Shown piece after piece: positions 24,878-33,700 of a stretch of 64,000 nt of DNA. Positions within the stretch are counted from its first letter, which is position 1. The number at the start of each line of letters is the position of its first letter. The stretch comes from JBGTSJ01 sp041940305 (GTDB lineage: Bacteria; Planctomycetota; Planctomycetia; Planctomycetales; Planctomycetaceae): positions 143,109 to 207,108 of the forward strand of contig JBGTSJ010000012.1 in the NCBI GenBank assembly GCA_041940305.1, written 5' to 3'. The notes below the pieces were generated by a model, which was not told the DNA's origin, did no database searches, and saw only the letters and a program-made list of their open reading frames with translations. The translations under genes were made by a program, and so were the position numbers.

Positions 24878-26374
24878 ATGTCTTATCCCCGCATCGGTGC
24901 ATTCAAGTCCGTCGATCAACTGCGGGAACGGCTCGATGAGCTGGGCCTGGAGTTGCCATGCGACGACGAACCGCTGTCGATGGCGGAGGGCTCGCCGCTC
25001 GCTCAGCCGCTGGTGATCGGCGACTTCAAGGTCGGCAACCGGTGGTGCGTGCATCCGATGGAAGGCTGGGATGGCACCGCAGACGGACGGCCGAGCGAAC
25101 ACACCCTGCGACGCTGGCGGCACTTCGGGGAGTCGGGCTGCAAGCTGATCTGGGGAGGCGAAGCGTTCGCCGTGCAGCAGGACGGCCGCGCGAACCCGAA
25201 CCAGTTGTATTACGACCCGAAGCGCCGCGGCGACTGTATCGCTTCGCTGCGTCAACTGCTGGAGACGCTCAGGAGCGGGCATGCAGCACGATTCGGCGAC
25301 GCGGCCCTTTATGATCTCCTGGTCGGCCTGCAATTGACGCACTCCGGCCGGTACTCGCGGCCCAATCGCAAAGACCGGGCCGACCCGCGGATTGCATATC
25401 ATCATCCGCTCCTCGACCGGCGGGTCGGCATCGATCCTCAGGACGATGACGCGCTGTGGACCGACGAGGAGTTCCGCGGTCTGATCGATCGCTACGTTGA
25501 GGTCGCGCAGGCGGCGAGCGAGGCGGGCTTTCAGTTCGTGGATGTGAAAGCCTGCCACGGATACCTGCTGCACGAGACGCTCTCGGCGCACGCGCGACCG
25601 GGACCGTTCGGCGGGAGCTTTCTCAACCGTATCAGCCTGCTGATCGGGATCGTGAATGCGATCCGCGCGACGTGCCCGCAGTTGATGATCGGCGTCCGGT
25701 TGAGCCTGTTCGACTTCCTGCCGTATCGCCCGGACCCCGAACTCTCACGTCCCGGCAAGCCGGGACCGGGCATCCCGGAGCGGCCGGACCCACACGATGC
25801 GGCGGCGAAGTCCGTTCTCCCGTTCGGCAGTCGCCGAGACGATCCGCTGGCGATCGACCTGGCGGAACCGATCGACTTGATCGCCCAATTGAGCATCGCG
25901 GGCGTTCAGCTCTTCAATCTGAGCGCCGGCTCGCCGTATTACAACCCGCACATCCAGCGGCCGGCCTTCTACCCCCCCTCGGACGGTTATCAACCGCCGG
26001 AGGATCCGCTGGTCGGCTGCGTGCGACAGATTCAGGCAGTGCGGAAGGTGAAGGAAGCACTGCCCTCCGTACCTGTGGTCGGTACGGCTTACACGTACTT
26101 TCAGGAATTCCTGCCGCATGTGGCGCAGGCGGTGGTGCGGGCCGGATGGGTGGACAGCGTCGGCATCGGGCGGCTGGTGCTGAGCGATTGGGATCTGCCG
26201 GCCAGGGTGCTGGCGGGAGACGACTATCGCGCGGCGAAGAAAATCTGCCGCACATTCAGCGACTGCACGACCGCTCCGCGAAACGGCATGATCTCCGGCT
26301 GCTTTCCGCTGGATGAACACTATAAGTTGCTGCCGGAGGCGGAGCGGCTGAAGCAGGTCAAACGGGGCGAATAA
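24878..26374 (+). CDS. Old-yellow-enzyme type NADH:flavin oxidoreductase
   Basis: This 498-residue FMN-dependent TIM-barrel protein starts at ATG 24878 (MSYPRIGAFKSVDQLRERL). Family segments are FKVGNRWCVHPMEGWD at the first barrel strand, GCKLIWGGEAFAVQ, LQLTHSGRYSRP (the OYE substrate/flavin loop), FVDVKACHGYLLHE with the active-site His, GVRLSLFDFLPY, and FNLSAGSPYYNP. The C-terminal strand reads VGTAYTYFQEFLPHVA and a late SVGIGRLVLSDWDLP segment resembles the phosphate-binding end. It is longer than a minimal OYE (about 370 residues), with an N-terminal extension and insertions, and it lacks the FAD/iron-sulfur C-terminal half of 2,4-dienoyl-CoA reductase. Substrate unknown. The GNAT gene starts 1 bp after its stop, so they are co-transcribed. 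Confidence 0.87.
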   Translation: MSYPRIGAFKSVDQLRERLDELGLELPCDDEPLSMAEGSPLAQPLVIGDFKVGNRWCVHPMEGWDGTADGRPSEHTLRRWRHFGESGCKLIWGGEAFAVQQDGRANPNQLYYDPKRRGDCIASLRQLLETLRSGHAARFGDAALYDLLVGLQLTHSGRYSRPNRKDRADPRIAYHHPLLDRRVGIDPQDDDALWTDEEFRGLIDRYVEVAQAASEAGFQFVDVKACHGYLLHETLSAHARPGPFGGSFLNRISLLIGIVNAIRATCPQLMIGVRLSLFDFLPYRPDPELSRPGKPGPGIPERPDPHDAAAKSVLPFGSRRDDPLAIDLAEPIDLIAQLSIAGVQLFNLSAGSPYYNPHIQRPAFYPPSDGYQPPEDPLVGCVRQIQAVRKVKEALPSVPVVGTAYTYFQEFLPHVAQAVVRAGWVDSVGIGRLVLSDWDLPARVLAGDDYRAAKKICRTFSDCTTAPRNGMISGCFPLDEHYKLLPEAERLKQVKRGE

Positions 26375-26375
26375 C

Positions 26376-26912
26376 GTGGCGGAATCCGGCACCACTGAAC
26401 CGCAGGCACGTTTCCACAGCGAGACCGACGCGGATCGCGAGCGGATTCGTCATGTGAATGCGATTGCGTTCGGCCAGGACGGCGAAGCGGACCTGGTGGA
26501 CGCCTTGCGAGACAGCGGCGTGCTCGTTGTCTCTCTGGTGGCCGAGGTGAATGGAAGCGTCGTCGGGCACGTTGCATTCAGCCCGGTGAGTCTCGAATGT
26601 GCGCCGGAGGCGCACCGCGGCGTGGGGCTGGCGCCGGTGGCGGTATTGCCAAAGCATCAGCGGCGGGGAATTGCGGCAGAGCTGATCCGCCGCGGCCTGG
26701 CGGAATGTGCGACTCTGGGCTATTCCGGAGCGGTCGTGCTGGGTGATCCGGCCTATTACGGGCGATTCGGTTTTCGACCGGCCTCGGAGTTCGGATTGCG
26801 TTGCGAGTATGACGTGCCGGCGGAGGCCTTTATGGCGCTGCCGCTTGTGGAGTCAGGATTTGAGGATTGCTCCGGCCTCGTCCGCTACGACGCGGCGTTT
26901 GCGAATGTGTAG
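26376..26912 (+). CDS. GNAT-family N-acetyltransferase (YhbS-like)
   Basis: This 178-residue protein starts at GTG 26376, one base after the upstream stop. It has the GNAT fold with the acetyl-CoA loop (LGLAPVAVLPKHQRRGIAAEL-like; the visible core is VLPKHQRRGIAAELIRRGL) and the signature VLGDPAYYGRFGFRPA that marks the YhbS/YjdJ group. Acceptor substrate unknown. It is translationally close to the flavin oxidoreductase upstream and 9 bp from the ASCH gene downstream, forming a four-gene run ending in a methyltransferase. Confidence 0.9.
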   Translation: MAESGTTEPQARFHSETDADRERIRHVNAIAFGQDGEADLVDALRDSGVLVVSLVAEVNGSVVGHVAFSPVSLECAPEAHRGVGLAPVAVLPKHQRRGIAAELIRRGLAECATLGYSGAVVLGDPAYYGRFGFRPASEFGLRCEYDVPAEAFMALPLVESGFEDCSGLVRYDAAFANV

Positions 26913-26921
26913 GATGCGGAC

Positions 26922-27377
26922 GTGAATGACGGTCAACTGCTGACGCATCCGAACCGCGAACTGATCGCGCTGGGTATCCGCCAACCGTGGGCGGAGCTGA
27001 TCCTGCGCGGCATCAAGACAGTCGAAGTCCGCTCGCTGCCGACGCGGGTCCGCGGACCGATCTATCTGTATACGTCGCAGAAGCTGGCCGACATCCCCGC
27101 CGCAGTCGAGGCCGTGCGGAACCACGGACTGAATCCGGAGGCCCTCACGCTCGGGCGAATTGTGGGGACTGTCGAAATCGTCGATTCGCGTCCCTGCACC
27201 CCGGCCGACGTCCGACCGTCATGCGTCCCCGAGCCTCTGCTCAACGGGCGCAACGGATGGGTGCTGCAGAATCCGCAGCGGCTGGACGATCCGCTGCGGC
27301 CCCGATTTCTGCCGTACGGCGTCTGGTTCTATCCGTTCCGCCGCCGCAACGGGGCGGACGCGCGGCGCGCCACGTGA
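26922..27377 (+). CDS. ASCH-domain protein
   Basis: This 151-residue protein starts at GTG 26922. ALGIRQPWAELILRGIKTVE followed by VRSLPTRVRGPIYLY is the typical ASCH start (the PUA-related domain that binds RNA or modified nucleosides; some members are amidohydrolases of N4-acetylcytidine or act as transcription co-activators). GRIVGTVEIVDS is the second conserved strand. Its place directly before an rRNA-type methyltransferase fits a link to RNA, though this is inference from adjacency. The C-terminal tail is Arg-rich. Confidence 0.85.
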   Translation: MNDGQLLTHPNRELIALGIRQPWAELILRGIKTVEVRSLPTRVRGPIYLYTSQKLADIPAAVEAVRNHGLNPEALTLGRIVGTVEIVDSRPCTPADVRPSCVPEPLLNGRNGWVLQNPQRLDDPLRPRFLPYGVWFYPFRRRNGADARRAT

Positions 27378-27386
27378 GACGATGCC

Positions 27387-28568
27387 ATGCCGCTGGACAT
27401 CATCGTCACCACGGCGTTCGGACTCGAAGCGGTCGCGGCGCGCGAACTGAAGGAACTCGGGTACGCCGAGACCACCGTCGAGGACGGGCGCATCCGTTTC
27501 GCGGGGGATGTGCGGGCCGTCTGCCGCGCCAACATCCGGCTGCGCGCGGCGAGCCGCGTGCTGGTGGCGGTCGGTGAGTTCCCGGCGACGGACTTCGGCG
27601 AACTCTTCGACCGGACGCGGGATCTGCCGTGGGAGGACTGGATTCCCGTGGACGGCGCGTTCCCGGTGCGCGGGCGGAGCGCGCGCTCGAAGCTGCACAG
27701 CGTGCCGGACTGCCAGAGCATCGTGAAGAAAGCCGTGGTCGAGCGGCTGAAGTCGAAGTACGGCCGTGACTGGTTCGACGAAACGGGGCTGTCATACGGA
27801 ATCGAAGTCAGCCTGCTGCAGGACCGGGCGACGCTGACGCTCGACACTTCGGGCGAGGCGCTGCACCGGCGCGGCTACCGGACGCTCGTTGGAGCAGCGC
27901 CGCTTCGGGAGACGCTGGCGGCGGCGCTCGTGCTGCTGAGCTACTGGAACCGGGAGCGGCCGCTGATCGATCCCTGCTGCGGTTCCGGGACGATCGCCGT
28001 CGAGGCCGCGCTGATCGGCCGCGGGATTGCGCCGGGGATCAACCGGTCGTTCGCGGCGGAACAATGGCCTCAATGGAACAGGGACGACTGGGACGACGCG
28101 CGCCGCGAGGCGCGCTCGCTTGAGCTGCCTCCGTTGCCGCTTCGCATCATCGGCACCGACATCGATTCGCGCGTGCTGGACCTCGCGCGGCAGCATGCCG
28201 TCGCCGCCGGCGTCGCGGACGACATCCACTTCCAGCAGAAGCCGCTCGCGGATCTGCGCTCACCGAAGCGTTACGGCTGCGTGATCACCAACCCGCCATA
28301 CGGCGAGCGGATCGGAGAGAGCCGCGAGGTCGAGCGGCTGTACCGCGAGATGGGCTGGGTGCTTGCGCCGCTTGAGACGTGGTCGCATTACATCCTGACG
28401 TCGCATCCCGAGTTCGAGCGGCTGTTCGGCCGCAAAGCCGATCGCCGGCGCAAGCTGTACAACTCAAACATCGCCTGCACGTACTACCAGTTCTTCGGCC
28501 CCAGGCCGCCGCGCGTTGAGGTCCGACCCGACGCGGAGCGCGCCCTTCCGCCTACTGAGCCGGACTGA
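27387..28568 (+). CDS. THUMP-domain class I SAM-dependent RNA methyltransferase (RlmL/YpsC type)
   Basis: This 393-residue protein has an N-terminal ferredoxin-like/THUMP domain (IVTTAFGLEAVAARELKEL; VEVSLLQDRATLTLDTSGE-like region) and a Rossmann methyltransferase. SAM-binding motif I is PLIDPCCGSGTIAVEAALIG and the catalytic NPPY motif is VITNPPYGERIGE. The family modifies guanines in 23S rRNA (RlmL N-terminal half) or tRNA (Trm-G10). At 393 residues it matches the single-domain YpsC-type form rather than the fused RlmL. It closes a compact plus-strand run (GNAT, ASCH, methyltransferase), and its 3' end overlaps the convergent lipoprotein gene by 17 bp. Confidence 0.92.
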   Translation: MPLDIIVTTAFGLEAVAARELKELGYAETTVEDGRIRFAGDVRAVCRANIRLRAASRVLVAVGEFPATDFGELFDRTRDLPWEDWIPVDGAFPVRGRSARSKLHSVPDCQSIVKKAVVERLKSKYGRDWFDETGLSYGIEVSLLQDRATLTLDTSGEALHRRGYRTLVGAAPLRETLAAALVLLSYWNRERPLIDPCCGSGTIAVEAALIGRGIAPGINRSFAAEQWPQWNRDDWDDARREARSLELPPLPLRIIGTDIDSRVLDLARQHAVAAGVADDIHFQQKPLADLRSPKRYGCVITNPPYGERIGESREVERLYREMGWVLAPLETWSHYILTSHPEFERLFGRKADRRRKLYNSNIACTYYQFFGPRPPRVEVRPDAERALPPTEPD

Positions 28569-30462
28569 TTATCTCGGCGGAGGCCGGGATGACGCCGCCG
28601 CCGGTTTCGTACGAATTGGCCTGGCCGCGCGGAATCTGGATGGCGCCCCCCGCATAGGTATTGCGGGCGGCGACGACCTGCCGCAGCGCCTGCAGGAGTT
28701 CGACCTGCTGCCCCGCACCATCGCCGACCGAGAGCTGGACGTCCTGCACGACGAATTGCGTCCCTTCGCGCACCAGCATCACGCGCGTGGTCCGCGTGGC
28801 GTCGGCCAGTTCGACCAGCGTGTGATCGGGAGCCGTCGCCCGGATCGACCGGACCGGGAGCGTGAGGTGCTGGACGAGATCAAAACCGATATCGGGGACG
28901 CTGTGCGTGTGCGTCCATGCCATGCGGTCCAGACCCGGACCCGATGTGCGCCGCAGGAGCTCCATGTCGTGATGATGGGCGCCCAGCGCGAAGCCGTAGA
29001 CCGGAATCAGCACCTCGAGATTGGCGCGCAGCGAATTCGAGCGGTCGGCCACGGGCAGCAGGACGTCATCAACCAGCATCCGGCCGCGGCTCGACTTGAG
29101 GACATACGTGAGGGCCCGCGAGCCCTGCATGACGGTGACTTCGGCGGTCGGCCCCTGGAATACGGTCGCCACGACGCGCGGCTCGGCCGCCTCAATCTCC
29201 GGCATGGGAACCGCCTGCAGTACCGGGTCGATGGCGACGTTCCAGACGCGGTCGGAGAACTCGGTGGTCGAGAGCACCATCAGCCGGGCGCGGTCGCGGG
29301 CAATGAGGGCCTCGGCGAACAGATCGACCGTCGCCTGCGTGGTGAACAGAGCCGACATCCGCTTCCGCTGACCGGTGGCCCCCTCGTACAGAGTGACCTC
29401 CTCGACCGCGTAATCGGGCAGGCTCGATCCGGGGACGCCGGCATCGGCATTGCGGCTGGCGAGCGTCACCATATAGGACATGTTCGGCTGCGGCAGCACG
29501 ACGTCCACCCGCTCGCCGTGATGATGGTATTCATACTTGGCGGCGAGAAGTCCGACGACCGGAAGCGGAATCGTCGCCAGGTCGGCCGCAATGAGGGAGT
29601 TCTTGTAGAAGCCGGGCGTCGTGGCGGCTTCGAGACCGGCGCGGTCCGCCGCGGCGTAGGCATTGAGAAACTTCGTCGTCGACTGCAGTGCGCCCGCCAT
29701 CACCTTCACGGATGCGACCGGCTTGTCGTCTTTCGACTCCGTGGCGACGTCGGTCACGCGCCACTGGTTCTCGTTGAGCGCCAGGCTGATCATCAGCTTG
29801 CCACCAGTGCGGGACACCATGACCACCGCCCGTTCGCCGTCGATCCGGGCTTCGGGCCGCATGGAGCGCGGATTCACGCCCTCCACCATCGCGGCGGTCA
29901 CCTGCTGCAGGTAGGTCGGCGGCAACGGCGAGAGTGAGGACTGCAGTTCTGGCGAAGTGATTTCGAGCGTCTCTTCCCGCGAACCGGTGCTCCAGGCGGT
30001 TACGAATTCGCGGACCGTCAGCAGCAGGTTCATCTGCTCGGTGACGGACTTGGTGACCGGTTCGCCGCGGCTCGTCTTGTTTTTGGTGATAAAGACGTCG
30101 TCCACCACCCAGCGACGGCGGCCGGGTTCCCGGATCAGGTGATACTCGACCGTGTCGTGCTTTTCCTCCGAGTCCCCCACCTGCACCGTGACGTGCTTGA
30201 GGTTCGCGGAGACGTCCTCCACCTGCAAAACCGTGAGCTTTCCCTGAGGCAGGTTCAGCACTTTCAGGTCATCGCCGGCTTCCGGCAGGCGCAAGGCCTG
30301 CTGGGCAAAGCGTTCGGAGGCGACTTCGCGGATGTCTTCGGTCTTCGCCTCGGCAACGCTGGCAGCGAAGGCGTCGATGGCCCGCGACGTCATCAGGTTG
30401 GCGCAGCCGGCGCCCGAACTGGCGAGCAGCGCACCGGTGAGGAAGGTCCTGGTCCAGGACAT
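28552..30462 (-). CDS. Lipoprotein with five tandem NTF2-like units (hypothetical)
   Basis: This 636-residue protein carries a lipoprotein signal (MSWTRTFLTGALLASSGAGC, lipobox Cys20). I read the mature part as five similar units, at about residues 27-127, 141-241, 259-360, 375-470 and 481-580. Each opens with a helix ending in an acidic/Thr segment (TVREFVTAWSTG; STTKFLNAYAAAD; ATVDLFAEALIARD; LEVLIPVYGFALG) and closes with a Trp/Tyr/Phe strand then D-V (RRWVVDDVFI; NQWRVTDVAT; PDYAVEEVTL; RMLVDDVLLP; TQFVVQDVQLS). This recalls NTF2-like/SnoaL-type repeats that bind small ligands or form scaffolds; no catalytic residues can be named. It lies downstream of the DUF4175-like gene on the same strand, suggesting a shared envelope role. 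Confidence 0.8.
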   Translation of the reverse strand: MSWTRTFLTGALLASSGAGCANLMTSRAIDAFAASVAEAKTEDIREVASERFAQQALRLPEAGDDLKVLNLPQGKLTVLQVEDVSANLKHVTVQVGDSEEKHDTVEYHLIREPGRRRWVVDDVFITKNKTSRGEPVTKSVTEQMNLLLTVREFVTAWSTGSREETLEITSPELQSSLSPLPPTYLQQVTAAMVEGVNPRSMRPEARIDGERAVVMVSRTGGKLMISLALNENQWRVTDVATESKDDKPVASVKVMAGALQSTTKFLNAYAAADRAGLEAATTPGFYKNSLIAADLATIPLPVVGLLAAKYEYHHHGERVDVVLPQPNMSYMVTLASRNADAGVPGSSLPDYAVEEVTLYEGATGQRKRMSALFTTQATVDLFAEALIARDRARLMVLSTTEFSDRVWNVAIDPVLQAVPMPEIEAAEPRVVATVFQGPTAEVTVMQGSRALTYVLKSSRGRMLVDDVLLPVADRSNSLRANLEVLIPVYGFALGAHHHDMELLRRTSGPGLDRMAWTHTHSVPDIGFDLVQHLTLPVRSIRATAPDHTLVELADATRTTRVMLVREGTQFVVQDVQLSVGDGAGQQVELLQALRQVVAARNTYAGGAIQIPRGQANSYETGGGVIPASAEIISPAQ

Positions 30463-30676
30463 GAGGCCTCTTCCTGAGGTCGGGCAGTCGCCGGAACCCG
30501 GGGATGACGGACATCCTGTCCGTCGGCGCGCACAAGGGCGCGACGGGGTTACGGCACCTGGATTGTGACGAGGGTTTTGAGAGAGGGGCGGGCGTTGTTG
30601 CAGAATGCGCAGGGGGCGTCAAGACGCGGAACGGCCCGATGCGCGGCATCAGCAGGGGTTGCCGGTCGCGCGATGA

Positions 30677-30699
30677 GCGGCGGGGTTGAACCCCGCCGC
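30677..30699. repeat. GCGGCGGGGTT / AACCCCGCCGC palindromic hairpin
   Basis: GCGGCGGGGTT (30677-30687) and AACCCCGCCGC (30689-30699) form an almost continuous palindrome 15 bp downstream of the minus-strand stop at 30715. A near-copy lies at 34728-34748 upstream of the same gene. It is likely a dispersed REP-type palindrome that may also serve as a terminator. Confidence 0.6.
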
Positions 30700-30714
30700 G
30701 CGTGGCAGAGAACG

Positions 30715-33700
30715 CTATCGCCGCGGGGCGGTTTCCCGCGACAGGCGCTGCTTGAACGCTTCTTCGTCGGCCCGGAACTCCGACGGGGCCGGACGGCGCG
30801 GCGCGGCAAAGCCTTCCTCGACCGGTCGGTCGCCCGTAGCCCCGTCGCGGCGCTGGCTTTCGGCTCCCACATCCAGACCGCGGAGGATCTCCTGGAACTG
30901 GCGGCGGCGGGCTTCGGCGGCGGGAGAATTGTCCTCGCCGCTGTCGGCCAGTCGCTGCTCCAGCCGCGACATGAAATCGCGAAGATTGTCCTCCGTCCAT
31001 CCGAGGTCTTTCAGCATTTCGTCGGAGACTTCGCCGCGTTGCAGTTCGTCCTGCAGCCGCTTCAGGACGAGTTCGGTGGCGCGGCGCTTGTCGGCGAGAT
31101 CGGCCTGCTCGGGCGTGAGGTCCCCTCCGGCGCCGCCGCTTCCACCATTGGGGGCCTGGCTGCCGTCGCCGGAGCCTCCCGAGCCGGTACGCGATCCGCT
31201 GGACGGTGACCCGGGTCCGGGCTGCGAGCCGCTCTCACCGCTCCCTTGCTGGCCGGAACCGGAATCACCCGATCCCTGTTGCCCGCTGCCTTCCTGTCCG
31301 CTCCCCTGCTGGCCACTTCCCTGTTCGCCCGATCCCTGCTCGCCGGAGCCCTGTTCGCTGCTTCCCTGCTCTCCGCTGCTCGGCATGTCCCCGCCTTCCG
31401 ACGGCATCCCGTCGGAGGACGGATTCGACGAATCGCCGCTCGGCATGGGTGCGTCACTGCCGTCGCCCTCAGGCTGGCCGGATGCTCCCTCGCTGCTGGG
31501 CTGGTCACCGCCAGGCTGCGAACGGGAGCCCTCGCCCGGCATGTCCCCGGGCATGCCGGATTCACCGTCGCTTTGCGTCTGCGAGCCGGGGGAGGATGTC
31601 GAATCCCCCGGGCCTTGCTGAGTGCCGTTCTGTGTTCCTTCGCTGGACTGCTGGCTGCTCCCCTGCTCGCCCGACGCCGGCTGCTCGGAACGCTGGCCGT
31701 CCCGGCGGCCTTCACCCGGATCGGAAGTATCGGGCCCATCGGGCTGCTCGCTGGTGCGGGCCGGCGGACGCTCGGACTGCCGGTCATTGGGAGAACTGCC
31801 GCGGTCGCCGGGCTGCGAGGAATCTCCCGGACGCTGCCCCTGCGGCGGACGCGCGCCGTTGGGCCGTTCGCTGCCGCCGGTTTCGCGCGGTGTTCCCTGC
31901 GGATTGGGATTGTCGGGACGTTCGTCCGAGCGTGTGGCAGGGTCCTGCGAGTCGGACGGATTGCCGTCCTGCGGCATGCCGCTGCGGTCGGTCGGGGCGT
32001 CCGGATTGTCGCCGGGCATGGGGGTTCCGGGATCATTGCCGTCGCCGGGGCGGGCCTGGTCCGGATTCGCGTTGTCGGCCGGACGGTTCTCGCCGGGAGA
32101 AGTCCCTTCGCCGTCGTTCATCGGCGGCATGCCTGGATCGGCAGGGCGGCCGGAATTGCTCGTGCCGTCGTTCGAACGTTGCTCGCCGTCCGTCATCGGC
32201 CGGCTGGGATCCTGTCCCGGTCCGCTGGCCTCGGACGATGGATCGCTCGTCGGCGAATCCGATTCATCGGGATTTGTCGAGGACTGGTCGCGCGAGGCCG
32301 AGTCGGCCGGCTCGCGGGGCTGAGATGGATCGGACGGATTGCCGTTCGGCGGGGTCGACTGCGATCCGTCGTTCCGCGGGGTGCTCCCTTCGCCGTCATT
32401 CGGCATGTCGCCGGACGGATCGTTGCCGGTGCCGTCCGGAGGCGGATTGTCGGACGACGCATCACTCTGTGACGCATCCTGCGGCGGTCCTTCGGGCTGC
32501 GGTTCGCCCTGTTCCTGCTGCCGCCGCTCGCGCTCTTTCTGAATCTCGGAGTCGTACTTGTCGACAAACCGCTGGAGTGCTTCATCATCCGCGGCACGGT
32601 CGCCAGGCTGCGTTCGTTCCTGACGGCTGCCCGGCTGCGTGCCGGGGCCGCGCTGCTGCGACGGCTGGCGGCCGTCCCCTTCGTTGCCCCCTTCCGTCGA
32701 CTCGGAGTTGCCGTCCGGAGGCATGTCTCCTTCCTGCGTCGACGGCGTTGAGCCTTCGGCGCCGGGCTGCGATTGACCCTCCCCTTCACCTTCCTGCTCG
32801 GCGGATGATCCCTCACCTTGCTCGCCGTTCTGCTCGCCCGTTTGGGGATCCTGGTTGCGTTCGGGCGTGCGGTCCCGTGGCGCGGTCGGATCGTCCTCGG
32901 GGGCCGACTGCGACATGTCGTCAGCGTTCTGCTCGCCGTCCGAAGCGGCCTCGTCGGCGGAACCCATCGGCTCCTCGTCGCCGGCCTGCGGATCTTCCGA
33001 CTCGCCCGCTTCCTGCTGCGGCTGCCGTGCCGCCTCCAGCCGCTGTTCGGCCATCTGGCGCTCGTCGTCGAACCGCTGCTGCACTTCCTCCTGTGCGGCG
33101 GGTTCGGTGACGGCGATGTTGAACTTGGGTGTCACCGTCACATTCGACGGCTCTTTGTTGTCGCGCGCTTCGAGCCAGAACGTCAGCACGTCGCCCGGCT
33201 GCAGCGGGAACTGGCTGAGTTCGATGTTGTCGCCACCCTGCATCCGCGCACGGAACGGAGGCGCCTGGTAGAGACTGCGGGTCTTCGCATCGAGCGGCTG
33301 CCCCTTGTACTCAAACAGCACGCGGACGCTGCTCAGCATGAAGTCCGGATCCGACGCCTCGTAGGCGTACGGGAGCACGCCGTTGGCCGGCAGCTCAACG
33401 TCGCTCGCCGGGTGCAGCAGCTTGATCTCCGGAGGGAGGTCGCGGCGAATTTTGAGCGTGTACATCCGCGGGACGGGGTCGGTCTTGCCCGACTCGGTGC
33501 GGACGATGATGCGGTAGAAATGTTCGTAGGTGCCGTCGGCCTCGAACGCCAGCGGGAACGTCGCCGTCAGCCGCGTGCCGTCGGTGACGGACATCGCGAT
33601 CTCCGTCCCCTTGAGCGTCGTGTCTTCGCTCTGATGCTTCATCACGGTTGCCGTCGCCACCGGCATGTTGGTGACGGCCCGAATGGTGACGTCGGTCCCT

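Noticed and set aside
29663..29914. Several plus-strand frames opposite the lipoprotein gene
   Set aside because: Antisense shadows with Arg/Ser/Thr-rich composition.
31206..33110. 634-codon plus-strand frame opposite the DUF4175 gene
   Set aside because: Arises from the repetitive high-G+C disordered region of the minus-strand gene; Arg/Cys/Ser-rich, no domain, no start signal.
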